From assembly GCF_009811755.1 (NCBI RefSeq), contig NZ_BLIV01000002.1, positions 1 to 50,000 on the forward strand: DNA of 50,000 nucleotides. The letters are read 5' to 3'. A program made the translations under genes and the position numbers. Below the pieces are notes generated by a model. It worked only from the letters and a program-made list of their open reading frames with translations. It had not been told where the DNA came from and did no database searches. Source of the stretch: Roseobacter cerasinus. Its GTDB lineage: Bacteria; Pseudomonadota; Alphaproteobacteria; Rhodobacterales; Rhodobacteraceae. The first letter of the stretch is position 1. The number at the start of each line of letters is the position of its first letter. This document shows positions 26,783 through 36,000 of the stretch, piece by piece.

Positions 26783-27133
26783 CTAGACGGCTACCGGACG
26801 GCGCACGCCCCTAGCGGTGACACGCTTCCAGTCGAGCCCTTCAAACAGGGCTTCGAATTGAGATTTGTTCAGGGTAATCATGCCGTCTTGGATGCGCGGC
26901 CATTCGAAGCCTTTGCCCTCAATGCGCTTGTAAGTCATCACGAGACCTGTGCCATCCCAGACGATCAGCTTCAGTCGGTCAGCCCGTTTTGAGCGGAAGA
27001 TGAAGATGGCACCGCTGAAGGGATCAAGCTCAAATTCATTCAGTACAATCGCTGCCAGGCCATCCATACCCTTCCGAAAGTCGACAGGCTTGGTCGCGAC
27101 ATAGAATTTGAAGTTGCCTGCCGGAGAGATCAT
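26783..27133 (-). CDS. tnpB: IS66 accessory protein TnpB
   Basis: The 116-residue protein has the conserved TnpB features: MISPAGNFKFYVATKPVDFR, KGMDGLAA, FSGAIFIFRSKRADRLK, WDGTGLV and the terminal GLDWKRV. IS66 TnpB is needed for transposition together with TnpA and TnpC. Its start overlaps the tnpA stop by four bases. The element's tnpC should follow downstream, but a metallophosphoesterase sits there instead. A nearly identical pair lies at 46,494-47,269. Confidence 0.93.
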   Translation of the reverse strand: MISPAGNFKFYVATKPVDFRKGMDGLAAIVLNEFELDPFSGAIFIFRSKRADRLKLIVWDGTGLVMTYKRIEGKGFEWPRIQDGMITLNKSQFEALFEGLDWKRVTARGVRRPVAV

Positions 27134-27564
27134 GGGTCACGTTCGAAAGCGCTGATCAACTGAGCCAGCTGATCGATTGGAAAGTTTGGCGGCAGTAAAA
27201 CCTCACAGCCTGCGCGCTTGAAGACAATCTGAGGTGGTTCAGGTGGCACGACCGGCTCATCACGCTGAACTTTGATTTCGGCAAACGCCGGGGCTGGCTC
27301 TTGAGTTTTCTTTGGCTTGTGAGGTGACTTTCGAGAACCGCCTTTTCGCCAACTGTAGGCCGTTTTGTTCGAAACCTGGCAAGTCCTTTGCACCTCACCG
27401 AGTGATAGCTCACCTGATCTCATTCTCTGACCCATCGCGCGTTTGAATTTTGTGGGCCACAAACGGCGGCCGTCTTTCCCGACAGGGATTGAGTAGCCAA
27501 AGGCGTGGAAGACGTTTTGTATTTTCTGATCACTTGCGAGGTCACCCAAGTTTTGAGAATTCAT
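27130..27564 (-). CDS. tnpA: IS66 accessory protein TnpA
   Basis: This 144-residue protein has the TnpA form: a short N-terminal region, GRRLWPTKFKRAMGQRMRSG and a helix-turn-helix segment (SLGEVQRTCQVSNKTAYSWR), then a linker and a C-terminal hydrophobic strand VLLPPNFPIDQLAQLISAF. It begins the tnpAB unit. The element's outer end is not found where it should be: at 27,609 there is an IS66-type end in the opposite orientation, so the left end has been replaced. Confidence 0.9.
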   Translation of the reverse strand: MNSQNLGDLASDQKIQNVFHAFGYSIPVGKDGRRLWPTKFKRAMGQRMRSGELSLGEVQRTCQVSNKTAYSWRKGGSRKSPHKPKKTQEPAPAFAEIKVQRDEPVVPPEPPQIVFKRAGCEVLLPPNFPIDQLAQLISAFERDP

Positions 27565-27882
27565 GATGCCTGTATCCTTTTTGGGACATCATAAACCGGC
27601 GAACTAAGGTAAGCGGTGCAAACGACCCCTCCCTTAACATCTTCCCGTATTGCTATTGAAGGTCAATATTGGCGGCACGCCAATACGGAAAGTAGATTGA
27701 GGCATTTTCAGCCCAATGCTGCCGTCCAGATCATTTGCCAGCGCCGCAGTGCGGCTTCCGAATCGCGGACATTGGCAATGGCGCAAGGAACTCCTACGAT
27801 GTGCCGGGTACCTGCCTGCCCAGCAAGACTGGCTGATGGATGTCTCTGGGTTTGTTGATCTGGCAAAAGTAAGGCAAACCTG
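27565..27882. other. Gap with an inverted IS66-type end
   Basis: GTAAGCGGTGCAAACGACCC at 27,609-27,628 matches the IS66-type end at 47,417-47,436 in 18 of 20 positions but points to the right, away from tnpAB. An inverted repeat CCGTATTG/CAATACGG closes a loop at ~27,646-27,690, with TTGGCG/CGCCAA inside it. No gene is supported. The promoter of the AlbA_2 gene should lie in the right part. Confidence 0.5.
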
Positions 27883-29469
27883 ATGGCCAAAAAACGCAGC
27901 ATCACCGATGAAGAAATCGCCCTCATCAAGGCGATGGCTGCGCGAGGCATGAAGAACAATGACATTCAGTTCTTCTTCAACCGACCTGACCGCCCCGTAA
28001 ATTCTGGCAGGATCACCGGCATCAAGAACGGCAGCTACAGCGATTCATCAACGATTGGTGCGGCCAATGACAACACACTTGATGCATTCCTGAAATCATT
28101 CAAAGCGACCGGTGTTACCGCGTCGGTGGCGGTCCCAAGTGCGGGATCGCCGATGGTTCCTGAAAGCGGTCCGATGGTTGAAGCCACCCTTGCCACAATG
28201 TTCGAAAAGGATGAAGGCGGTGTTTGGCGGTTCAAGTTTGGCGAAAGCGAAACTCACGAGTGCAAGCAGGACTTCGGGTTCAAGCACGCAGGGAAATGGC
28301 TTCGGGCTGTCGCGGCACTCGCCAATAACTCGGGAGGCTACATTGTCTTCGGAGTTAAAGACAAAAAGGTAACCGGCGGGAAAGTCGATCCCGAAAGTTA
28401 CAAGGTGACCGGGTTCAAGGGTGCTGATTTCGCGAATGCCGATCCGGCAGATTTCACCAAGCGCATAAAATCAACGTTCGATCCTACGCCAAAAGTCGAG
28501 GCCGGTGTTCTTGAAATTGACGGAATGACGGTGGGCATCATGTACGTTCATCAGCATGGATCGCGCCCCGTGATTGCGCAAAAAGGCGACGGCGATCAAG
28601 TCAAGGAAGGAGACATCTTTTTCCGTTATCCGGGACAATCAGCCCGCATCAAGTACAGCGACCTGCGGTCCATTCTCGACGAACGTGATCGTCAGGCCAG
28701 AGAGCAGATACTTCCGATGGTGGAAAAGCTTCTCCAACTCGGTCCGCGTGATGCTATGGTCGCTGACCTTGCAGATGGCATTTTAAGCGATGAAAGACGA
28801 TCCATCGTGATCGGGGAAGACCTGCTGGACAAGATCAAGTTCATTCGTGAGGGCGAATTCAATGAGAAGGAAGGCGAACCTACACTGAAACTGGTCGGGG
28901 AGGTTCAGGCTGTGGACGGGGCCGGTGGTGTTCTCCACAAAGGGTTTGCAACACCGGCAGACCTGATATGCGATTTCCTGAACGTAGCTTCACCGTACGA
29001 TCCCAAGGATTATGTGCGTTGTGCATTCGAAGTGAGCAACGGGGCTTGGTTGCCAATGCACTTTTATGGCGAGAAGGCCGGACTTGATCGACAGGGGCTT
29101 GCAGATTTCATTCAAACAACCAAGGCACCGAAAAAACGCAGGCAAACCTATGCGGATCGTGCTCTAGGCAAGAACAGCCCGTATCAAAAGGCGGGTGGAT
29201 TCGCACTTGAATTTCTGGACGAAATCAACAGTGGGAAAAAGCCGGAACCAAAGACACCGCAAGCAGCCGCCGATGTCGCGCGTGCGATTACGGGACTGGA
29301 GAACAAGCCGGAACTTTCTCTGGACGACCTGCTGTCAGTGCTCGGTGTTTGCTGGGAAATCATTGAAACAAAAAAGCACAGTTGGCTTGGGATTGTCAGG
29401 AAGGCAATTGCGCGGGTGGATGAGTTGTATTTTGCAAATGATGGAAACGAACAGTCCGCAGGCAAATAG
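27883..29469 (+). CDS. AlbA_2 (Schlafen-like) domain protein with N-terminal HTH
   Basis: The 528-residue protein opens with a short HTH-like segment (ITDEEIALIKAMAARGMKNN). Residues ~115-260 are an AlbA_2 domain: ESETHECKQDFG, then AALANNSGGYIVFGVKD and the later GDIFFRYPGQSARI strand. The C-terminal half (~270-528) is helical and unassigned. AlbA_2 domains occur in bacterial transcription regulators and in Schlafen proteins with nuclease activity, and in some anti-phage loci. No catalytic claim can be made here. The ATG at 27,883 follows AAGG with acceptable spacing. It sits alone between IS66 pieces, so transfer is likely. Confidence 0.75.
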   Translation: MAKKRSITDEEIALIKAMAARGMKNNDIQFFFNRPDRPVNSGRITGIKNGSYSDSSTIGAANDNTLDAFLKSFKATGVTASVAVPSAGSPMVPESGPMVEATLATMFEKDEGGVWRFKFGESETHECKQDFGFKHAGKWLRAVAALANNSGGYIVFGVKDKKVTGGKVDPESYKVTGFKGADFANADPADFTKRIKSTFDPTPKVEAGVLEIDGMTVGIMYVHQHGSRPVIAQKGDGDQVKEGDIFFRYPGQSARIKYSDLRSILDERDRQAREQILPMVEKLLQLGPRDAMVADLADGILSDERRSIVIGEDLLDKIKFIREGEFNEKEGEPTLKLVGEVQAVDGAGGVLHKGFATPADLICDFLNVASPYDPKDYVRCAFEVSNGAWLPMHFYGEKAGLDRQGLADFIQTTKAPKKRRQTYADRALGKNSPYQKAGGFALEFLDEINSGKKPEPKTPQAAADVARAITGLENKPELSLDDLLSVLGVCWEIIETKKHSWLGIVRKAIARVDELYFANDGNEQSAGK

Positions 29470-29558
29470 CACCGAGTGTTGAGACTCGAACTCGCAATCT
29501 GCCTGTTCCAAATCAGTTGATTGAATGTCCGCTCTCTCAAATGATGTCTTGGATTACT

Positions 29559-29578
29559 GTAACCGCGGCGAACGGTCG
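29559..29578 (+). repeat. Possible IS66 right-end inverted repeat
   Basis: GTAACCGCGGCGAACGGTCG resembles the IS66 end consensus seen at 27,609 and 47,417 and lies at the expected place, about 20 bases beyond the tnpC stop. A matching left end beyond the tnpC start was not found. Confidence 0.4.
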
Positions 29579-29599
29579 CATCCCGCCCGCCCTACGAGC

Positions 29600-31252
29600 C
29601 TATTGCCTGATATTGATTTCGACTTCCTCAGCAAAATGCCACGGCAACAGCTTGTCATACTGACTTCGAGGCACCTTCTGGGTGAATTTCTCGAAAACCC
29701 ACGTAATGTATGCATGTGGATCAATATCGTTCAGCCGGCAGGTGCCAACCAGACTCGCGATGATGGCCCAAGTTTCGCCGCCGTCGGTGCTGCCTGTGAA
29801 CAGCGACGCCTTGCGCAACGGAACGATGGGACGAATTGTGTTTTCGACGTTGTTGTTGTCAATTTCCACGCGACCATCTTGCAGAAACACGCGCAACCCA
29901 TCTTCCAACTTAAGGGCGTAGCTTACGGCCTCACCCATCTTGGTTTTCATTGCGCCTTTCATGGCGTAATCCTTCAAACACGCGAATATCTGGTCAACAA
30001 TGGGTGCACTCTCTTTCAGACGTGTGGCTTGTCGTACGATGTGCGCTTGACCCTTGAGATCCTTTTCAATCCCATAGAGCTTCCCAATCATGTCAATGAG
30101 CTTCCCGGCGGTTTTGCCCTTGTTGGACTGCAGTTCTTCCCAGAATTTGCGGCGCACATGGGCCCAGCAATAGGCAAGCACTACGGGCTCACCAATGCGA
30201 GTCGTCGAGGTCAACCTGTTGTAGCCACCATATGCGTCGACCTGTAGCACGCCATCAAAACCGCTCAGCATGTCTTCAGCGTGGACGCCTTCGCGTGTTT
30301 GCGTATATCGAAATGCGACGGCTGGTGGCTTGTTGCCTTTCCAGCGCCTATCATCGCGACACAACGCCCAGACACGGCAGGTCTTGAGCTTTCCAAGACC
30401 AGGGAACATCTGACCCAGGTGCGTTTCATCCATGTGAAGCTTGCTGGACGACTTGATGTCTGCCAACAGCGCCTCGTAGATCCATTTCAATGCGCCCTTT
30501 GCCTTCTTCATGAGGCGCGAGAGTGTGGATCTGTGGACATGGACGCCTTTGCGTCCGAATATCTCTGTAATCCGGTTCAGCGGGAGAAAATCAGCATACT
30601 TCTTGATCAATACCGCAATAAAGATCGAGGTGTCGAAGCCACTTCCATCAAAAGGCCGTTCCGGGACCGGGTGTTGTGCAAACTGTCCGCAGTTCCTGCA
30701 GACCTTCTTGTAGTAGATCTCTTCGACGATGAATATTTCGGCCTCCCTATAGGCCAGTCTTTCACGAACCTCTTCACCAATCTCCCTGTGGCCGCAACCG
30801 CAGTCACATAGCTGATCAGACGTGGGCTCGAATTCACGTTGCTCGCGTCGTAGATGTGGCGGGTAGCTTTTCTTGTTCTTACCGCTGCCCGAATTGGGGA
30901 CCTCTTCAGGCTCCGATGGCTCGCTACCGTTATCGGGTTTCTCCTCACTATCGTCGGTCTCAGGGTCACCATCATCAAACCCCACCGACGAGGAGTCTTT
31001 CTCTGTGTCAGATTTTTCGCTCTTTTTTCCGTACTGCGCACGTTGAGCATTCTTAAGCTGGGTCTTTAGGCGCTTGATCTCAGCGGCAAGCGCCTTGATC
31101 TTGGCAGACAGCGTAGAGTTTGTCGCCTCCGCCTTCACGAAAGCATCTGACAGCTGGATGCCGAGCGTGACAATCTCTGCTGCTGCCGCGCGGACGGCTG
31201 GGTCAGCGTGCACGGACAAGAGGTCACACTGATAGTGGAGATCGTCGATCAT
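29600..31252 (-). CDS. tnpC: IS66 transposase TnpC, complete
   Basis: The 550-residue protein is full length. It has an N-terminal coiled coil, an acidic linker (KSEKSDTEKDSSSVGFDDGD), a zinc ribbon (CDCGCG, then CRNCGQ), and a DDE domain with Asp in KLHMDETHL, Asp in QVDAYGGYN and Glu in NVENTIRPI. The C-terminal IS66 tail has GTCRLNDIDPHAYITW. All three catalytic acids are present. There is no tnpAB upstream: a small unrelated frame lies there. A truncated copy with the same 5' end is at 11,374. It could mobilise tnpAB units in trans, which is speculation. Confidence 0.93.
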   Translation of the reverse strand: MIDDLHYQCDLLSVHADPAVRAAAAEIVTLGIQLSDAFVKAEATNSTLSAKIKALAAEIKRLKTQLKNAQRAQYGKKSEKSDTEKDSSSVGFDDGDPETDDSEEKPDNGSEPSEPEEVPNSGSGKNKKSYPPHLRREQREFEPTSDQLCDCGCGHREIGEEVRERLAYREAEIFIVEEIYYKKVCRNCGQFAQHPVPERPFDGSGFDTSIFIAVLIKKYADFLPLNRITEIFGRKGVHVHRSTLSRLMKKAKGALKWIYEALLADIKSSSKLHMDETHLGQMFPGLGKLKTCRVWALCRDDRRWKGNKPPAVAFRYTQTREGVHAEDMLSGFDGVLQVDAYGGYNRLTSTTRIGEPVVLAYCWAHVRRKFWEELQSNKGKTAGKLIDMIGKLYGIEKDLKGQAHIVRQATRLKESAPIVDQIFACLKDYAMKGAMKTKMGEAVSYALKLEDGLRVFLQDGRVEIDNNNVENTIRPIVPLRKASLFTGSTDGGETWAIIASLVGTCRLNDIDPHAYITWVFEKFTQKVPRSQYDKLLPWHFAEEVEINIRQ

Positions 31253-31256
31253 CTGA

Positions 31257-31544
31257 TCATGACATCAGTAGTTTTCGCTGGCGCCGCGTGGCATGTGCAT
31301 ATACCGGATGTTCAATCTGCATGCTTTTCAGCTTGCTCATTTTGACGCGTAACCAACGATTGTCAGACCAGGTTACCTTTAATTTTGCCGTCGGCATTGA
31401 AATTGAAGCATCTGGCGCCCAGACAGCGTCGTCATGTTCGACGTCTCGCCGAAAATCTGCATCAGCGATAAGATTGACGTTCTGGACGACAAAGTCTTCT
31501 CGACTCTTCCCGGGCATGGCGCAGGTCGATTGTATCTCTTCCAT
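31257..31544 (-). CDS. Hypothetical protein (95 aa)
   Basis: From the ATG at 31,544, preceded by GGGACGGAAC, the frame encodes MEEIQSTCAMPGKSREDFVV and a C-terminus rich in basic residues (NRWLRVKMSKLKSMQIEHPV). It ends four bases before the tnpC start. I do not recognise a family. Its compact, hydrophilic composition is protein-like, but the short length leaves doubt. It has no relationship to TnpA or TnpB. Confidence 0.4.
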   Translation of the reverse strand: MEEIQSTCAMPGKSREDFVVQNVNLIADADFRRDVEHDDAVWAPDASISMPTAKLKVTWSDNRWLRVKMSKLKSMQIEHPVYAHATRRQRKLLMS

Positions 31545-31611
31545 GTTCCGTCCCTTTGCATTCTGCAAGATAAAGGGGTCTGGCTCAGCCCCACTGACCA
31601 CGGGGCTGATG

Positions 31612-31711
31612 CTTGACTTTCGAAGTAGGGGATGGGATGAACAGGGAAGAGATCGTCGCTAAGCGATTTTCCGGGGCTTCGAGGACCTGCAACGTCCGAG
31701 AAGCCCTTTTC
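31612..31711 (+). ncRNA. Candidate small RNA/terminator unit, second copy
   Basis: CTTGACT at 31,612 is followed by GGGGATGGGATGAACAG, GCGATTTT and a hairpin GGGCTTCGAGGAC/GTCCGAGAAGCCC (31,674-31,706) ending in TTTTC. The layout copies 16,775-16,871, including position behind a Ner-like gene. The stem sequences differ while the stem is kept. Transcription has not been shown. Confidence 0.35.
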
Positions 31712-31731
31712 TATTCAGTGTACAAAAAACG

Positions 31732-31998
31732 CTAAGATTGCATTTGCGGTTCCTCTTCAATGTCGCTGTTTTGGGGATAGCGTTCGGGAAAGAGTTCCAA
31801 CACAGTTTGTCCGACTGCGGACGCTAGGTGTTTCTCGATCCTTTCTGATCGGCTCTTTCCCAACGAAACGGAGCTGACGGCGCTGGCACCAACCCCGAGT
31901 TCTTTCGCCAGTGCCGCAAGGTTCAGACCTCTAAGCTCCAACTCGCACTTGATCCGGGCGTGCTTGGCGCGGTCCACGGGGACATCAGTATACTTCAT
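31732..31998 (-). CDS. Ner/Nlp-like helix-turn-helix protein, paralogue
   Basis: This 88-residue protein matches the one at 16,893 along its length: MKYTDVPVDRAKHARIKCEL, ELRGLNLAALAKELGVGASA, the shared VSSVSLGKSRS and the LELFPERYP end. The acidic tail differs. The recognition helix is nearly identical, so both probably bind similar DNA sites. The family includes phage Ner repressors and bacterial Nlp. It stands alone, with a converging hairpin unit at its 3' side, the same arrangement as its paralogue. Confidence 0.8.
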   Translation of the reverse strand: MKYTDVPVDRAKHARIKCELELRGLNLAALAKELGVGASAVSSVSLGKSRSERIEKHLASAVGQTVLELFPERYPQNSDIEEEPQMQS

Positions 31999-32127
31999 AG
32001 GTCTACCTCACGTATGGACTACACCTTGTGACTTTTGCGTATAGAATCGATTGCATGAGGAGCGGTCAAATCTTTTAATCGCTGCCCCAAAAAACGAGAA
32101 TTGATCTTGAAAAAGAGGGCATGGAAA

Positions 32128-32721
32128 ATGAGAGCGGATCACGGAGGCAAACCTGTCGACGCGTTTGACCTCGAAGCAAAAGAAAGTGGTTACGACAGGT
32201 TCCGGAGATTCGCAGGAGACGATGTAAAGACTTGCAAAATTTGGCTGACTGAAGACGCTGATCTCCGAGTGGTCATATGGCTGAGCGACAGCTCTGGTGG
32301 CGTGCTTTTCCAGTTCGCATCTGACCATCTTATCTCAGATTTTCACGCAACGAAATCTCTGAAGGATCTTTGTGAGGCCTACAGTAGTTCACGTAAGTCT
32401 CTTTGGTCACTCCTCGGGAAACTGGGTCTCGATCCCTGGGCGAGAGTTGCCAGAGACTATCAGTCGCCAATGTCATTGGAGCAGGTTGCAAGTCTTCATG
32501 GCTTGAAGCCTGCAACGCTTTCAAAAGGTCTAAAGGAGCGCGGTATTCCCATCCGTTCAGGTAGAATTCCCGTTCAGCTGAATCCAAGGGATGTCGAACA
32601 TGCTTTGCGAGGCGCTCCCTCAGTCAATGAACTTCGTAGAAGGCTGGGATGCGCTTGGAGTACCGCCAAGGAGCTGAAGATAGAGGCACAAATCGCTCAG
32701 GGCCGCCTGCCGGAGTATTAG
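32128..32721 (+). CDS. Unknown protein with HTH-like segments
   Basis: I choose the ATG at 32,128, with AGAGGG eight bases upstream, over a TTG at 32,101. The 197-residue product has a mixed alpha/beta N-terminal half (FRRFAGDDVKTCKIWLTEDA, LRVVIWLSDSSGGVLFQFAS). The helical C-terminal half has two possible helix-turn-helix units: MSLEQVASLHGLKPATLSKG and NELRRRLGCAWSTAKELKIE. I do not recognise the family. A DNA-binding accessory or a regulator is plausible. It is divergent from the Ner-like gene and separated from the RTX gene by a 340-base gap. Confidence 0.65.
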   Translation: MRADHGGKPVDAFDLEAKESGYDRFRRFAGDDVKTCKIWLTEDADLRVVIWLSDSSGGVLFQFASDHLISDFHATKSLKDLCEAYSSSRKSLWSLLGKLGLDPWARVARDYQSPMSLEQVASLHGLKPATLSKGLKERGIPIRSGRIPVQLNPRDVEHALRGAPSVNELRRRLGCAWSTAKELKIEAQIAQGRLPEY

Positions 32722-33060
32722 TTTCACATGCCGCAATGCTCTTTCCCGAAGTGTCCGCCAGTACAACGACGAGAATAAGTTGGGCACAGACCGCGCCTCA
32801 TTCACGGTGTCCCAAAGCCACCATTCGCACAACCTGCGACGAACGCCCGGTTCGAGCCCAAGGCGGTCATTGCGATTTCATGCTGCGTGCGCACGCGGAG
32901 CGGGTTTTTTGTAGGTGTGCAGTTCCCCGCGCCTCGCAGCAGCGAGCAAAGCAGCCATTGATTGCCGATCTGATTTGGCCCGTCGTTCACAGCCTCAGTC
33001 CTTCTTTCGCTGTGGCTGTGCGGATCGCCCATTTACCAGCGTTGATGTCTTTACGACCTG
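32722..33060. other. Gap between unknown HTH protein and RTX gene
   Basis: No gene is supported. The stretch contains degenerate repeat material: GAGCCCAAGGCGGTCATTGC near 32,850 resembles ~2190, and ATGCTGCGTGCG near 32,880 is a weak relative of the ~50-bp repeat. I see no strong intrinsic terminator for the RTX gene here. Confidence 0.45.
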
Positions 33061-36000
33061 CTAGACAAATATGAAGTCCGTTTCGGTGAGCAGCGTAGGG
33101 TCGATGTTTGAGACGGTGATCTGGTTGTCTGCGCCGAATGCAACGACTGCATCTCCGCCTTGTGCCGTGATAGTAAGATCGGCGAAGGTCAGCGCAGTGC
33201 CGGAGATTTGGATCTGATCGATGCCATCCTCGAAGTCGGTGATTGTGTCAGAGCCAGTACCGGTCTCAAACACAAAGACGTCCGCGCCGCTTCCGCCGGC
33301 CATCAGATCGTTCCCTGCGCCACCAGCCAGACTGTCGGCCCCGTCTCCCCCGCGCAGGATGTCAAAACCGTTCTGGCCCTCCAGTTGGTCGTTGCCGCTG
33401 CCGCCAATCAACTCATCTGCACCATTGCCGCCCACCAACACGTCATTGCCCGCAAGCCCGTCGAGAATGGCCCCGGCAGCTTTCGCAGTCAGATGGTCGT
33501 CGAAGAGTGAACCTTCGAGCGCTTCAATGTTGAGCAGGACATCGCCGACCTCTTCGCCGCCGACGGCACCGATCTGTGCGCTGCTGAGGCCAAGATCCAC
33601 AATGACACCTTGGGTCGAGAGGTAATAGCTCGCCGTGTCGATGCCGTCCTCGCCGTCGAGGCGATCCGCACCCAGACCACCGACGAGCTTGTCGTCGCCG
33701 AGGCTGCTCTTGAGTGTATCGCTGCCATCCAGGCCATACACATTGTCCGCCGCGAAGCTGTGGTAGAAGGACGCGTCATTGCCAGTGGTGAGCGAGATGG
33801 TTGTGCGTGCCTCGATTTCTTCCTTCGTCCAGATGGCACCGTCAGAGAACTCGATCACCTCGATGCCGGTCCCTTGAGTGTCGTAGTAGGCAAAGTGCTG
33901 GGCAATTGTGATGACCTCGCCCGTGCTTGCAACCGTCACCAGCAGGGCAAATGTTGTATCATTGGGGCGCGTGAGCGTGACCTCCGTGGAGGCCACATCC
34001 GTCAGGACCAATCGGTCCACTTCGGTCAAAGAGGTGGCGGTGTCGTGGATCGTGTCATTGCCATCCCCACTCGTCCAGATGTAGCTGTCGTTGCCCTCCT
34101 GCCCATCGAGGTGATCGGCGCCCAAGCCGCCGACGAGTGTGTCATCGCCGAGACTGCTCTTGAGTGTATCGTTGCCATCCAGGCCAAAGACGTTGTCTGC
34201 CGCAAAACTGTAGTAGAACGATGCATCATTGCCAGTGGTGAGCGAGATGGTGGTGCGCGCCTCGATCTCATCCTTCGTCCAAGTGACGCCATCGCTGAAC
34301 ACTATTGCTTCAATGCCCGTGCCATGTGTGTCGTAGTAGGCAAAGTGCTGATCAACGGTGATCACTTCGCCGGTGCTGCCCACAGTGACCCGCAGCGCAA
34401 ACGACGTGTCATTCGGACGGGTGAGCGTGACGTCGGTGGAGGCCACGTCGGTGAGCACCAGGGTGTCAACTTCGCTCAGAGATGTCGCAGTGTCATGGAT
34501 CGTGTCATCGCCGTCACCACTCGTCCAGATATAGCTGTCGTTGCCCTCCTGCCCATCGAGGTGATCCGCACCCAAGCCGCCGACGAGAGTATCATCGCCG
34601 AGGCTGCTCGTCAGCGTATCGTTGCCATCCAGGCCATACACATTGTCCGCAGCAAAACTGTACTGGATCGAGCCGTCGTTGTTAGAGGTACCATAGATGC
34701 GCGTCTGCGCCTCGATCTCATCCTTGAACAAAGTCACGCCGTCGCTGAACGCAATGGCTTCAATGCCTGTCCCACGCGTATCGTAGTAGGCAAAGTGCTG
34801 GGCGACGGTGATCACCTCACCGGTGCTGAGAATGGTCACAAGCAATGCAAAACTTGTGTCGTTGGGACGGGTGAGTGCGACGTCGGTTGAGGTCACGTCC
34901 GTCAGCACAAGTGTGTCGATGTCACTTAGCGAGGTTGCGCTGTCGTCGATTGTGTCGTTGCCGTCCCCCTTGGTCCAGATGTAGCGATCATCGCCAGTTT
35001 CTCCCTTCAGAAGATCAATGCCAGTGCCGCCTTCGAGCAGGTCATCTCCGCCTTTTCCATCGAGCGTGTCATTGCCCTCCAGCCCGAAGATCTGATCCTT
35101 GAAGCCCCAGCCGACCAGCGTGTTTGCCGCACTTGTGCCGGTGATGATGGTCTCGGCTACCGGCTGGCTCAGTATTTCGACGAAGGAGCCATCGGCAAAA
35201 GCCAGAACTTCAAGACCATATCCTTGTGTCGCAGAGTAAAAGCGATTGGTGTCCGTAAGGATTTCACCGCTCGGCAGGATTGTGATGATCAGATCACTGC
35301 CCATCCGCGATAGATCAACATCTGCAAAGTCCACGTCAAGCAGGTGCAGAACATCGACCTCCGTCAATGACGTGGAGGTGTCATTGATGGTGTCGTTGCC
35401 GTCTCCGAGTGACCAGTCGTAGATGTCACTGCCTTCACCCCCATACATGCTGTCATTGCCGAGGCCTCCGACGAGGCGGTCGTCGCCCTTGCCGCCGCCG
35501 AAGCTGTCATGGCCGTCCAGTGCATAGATGTTGTCATCCGCGAAGGTCGCGATGATCGCGCTTTGATTGCCGTTGGTGCCGTAGGTTCGCGTCTGCGCTT
35601 CGATCTCATCCTTGGTCCAAGTCACGCCGTCAGCAAACTCGATCATCTCGATCCCGTAGCCGCGCGTGTCGTAGAAATAATACTGGTAGGTGAAGGTGAG
35701 CACTTCCCCGCTGGAGCCGACAGTGAGCTGCATACCGTAACTGCTGTCGTTCGGGCGGATCAGGGTGACATCGGTCGAGGCCACATCCGTAAGGGTAAGT
35801 TTATCGACGTCCGTGAGTGACGTTGCACTGTCATAGATAGTATCATTTCCATCCCCGAGCGACCAGACGTAGGTGTCGTTGCCGCCCCCTCCGTTGATAT
35901 TGTCGTTCCCGAGCCCACCAACGAGGACATCGTCGCCATCCCCTCCACCAAAGGTGTCATTGCCGTCCAGTGCATAAATGTTGTCCCGCGCAAACGTGTT

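Noticed and set aside
29525-30247. 240-codon plus-strand frame over the tnpC 3' end
   Set aside because: Antisense to the catalytic domain of an intact transposase; shadow.
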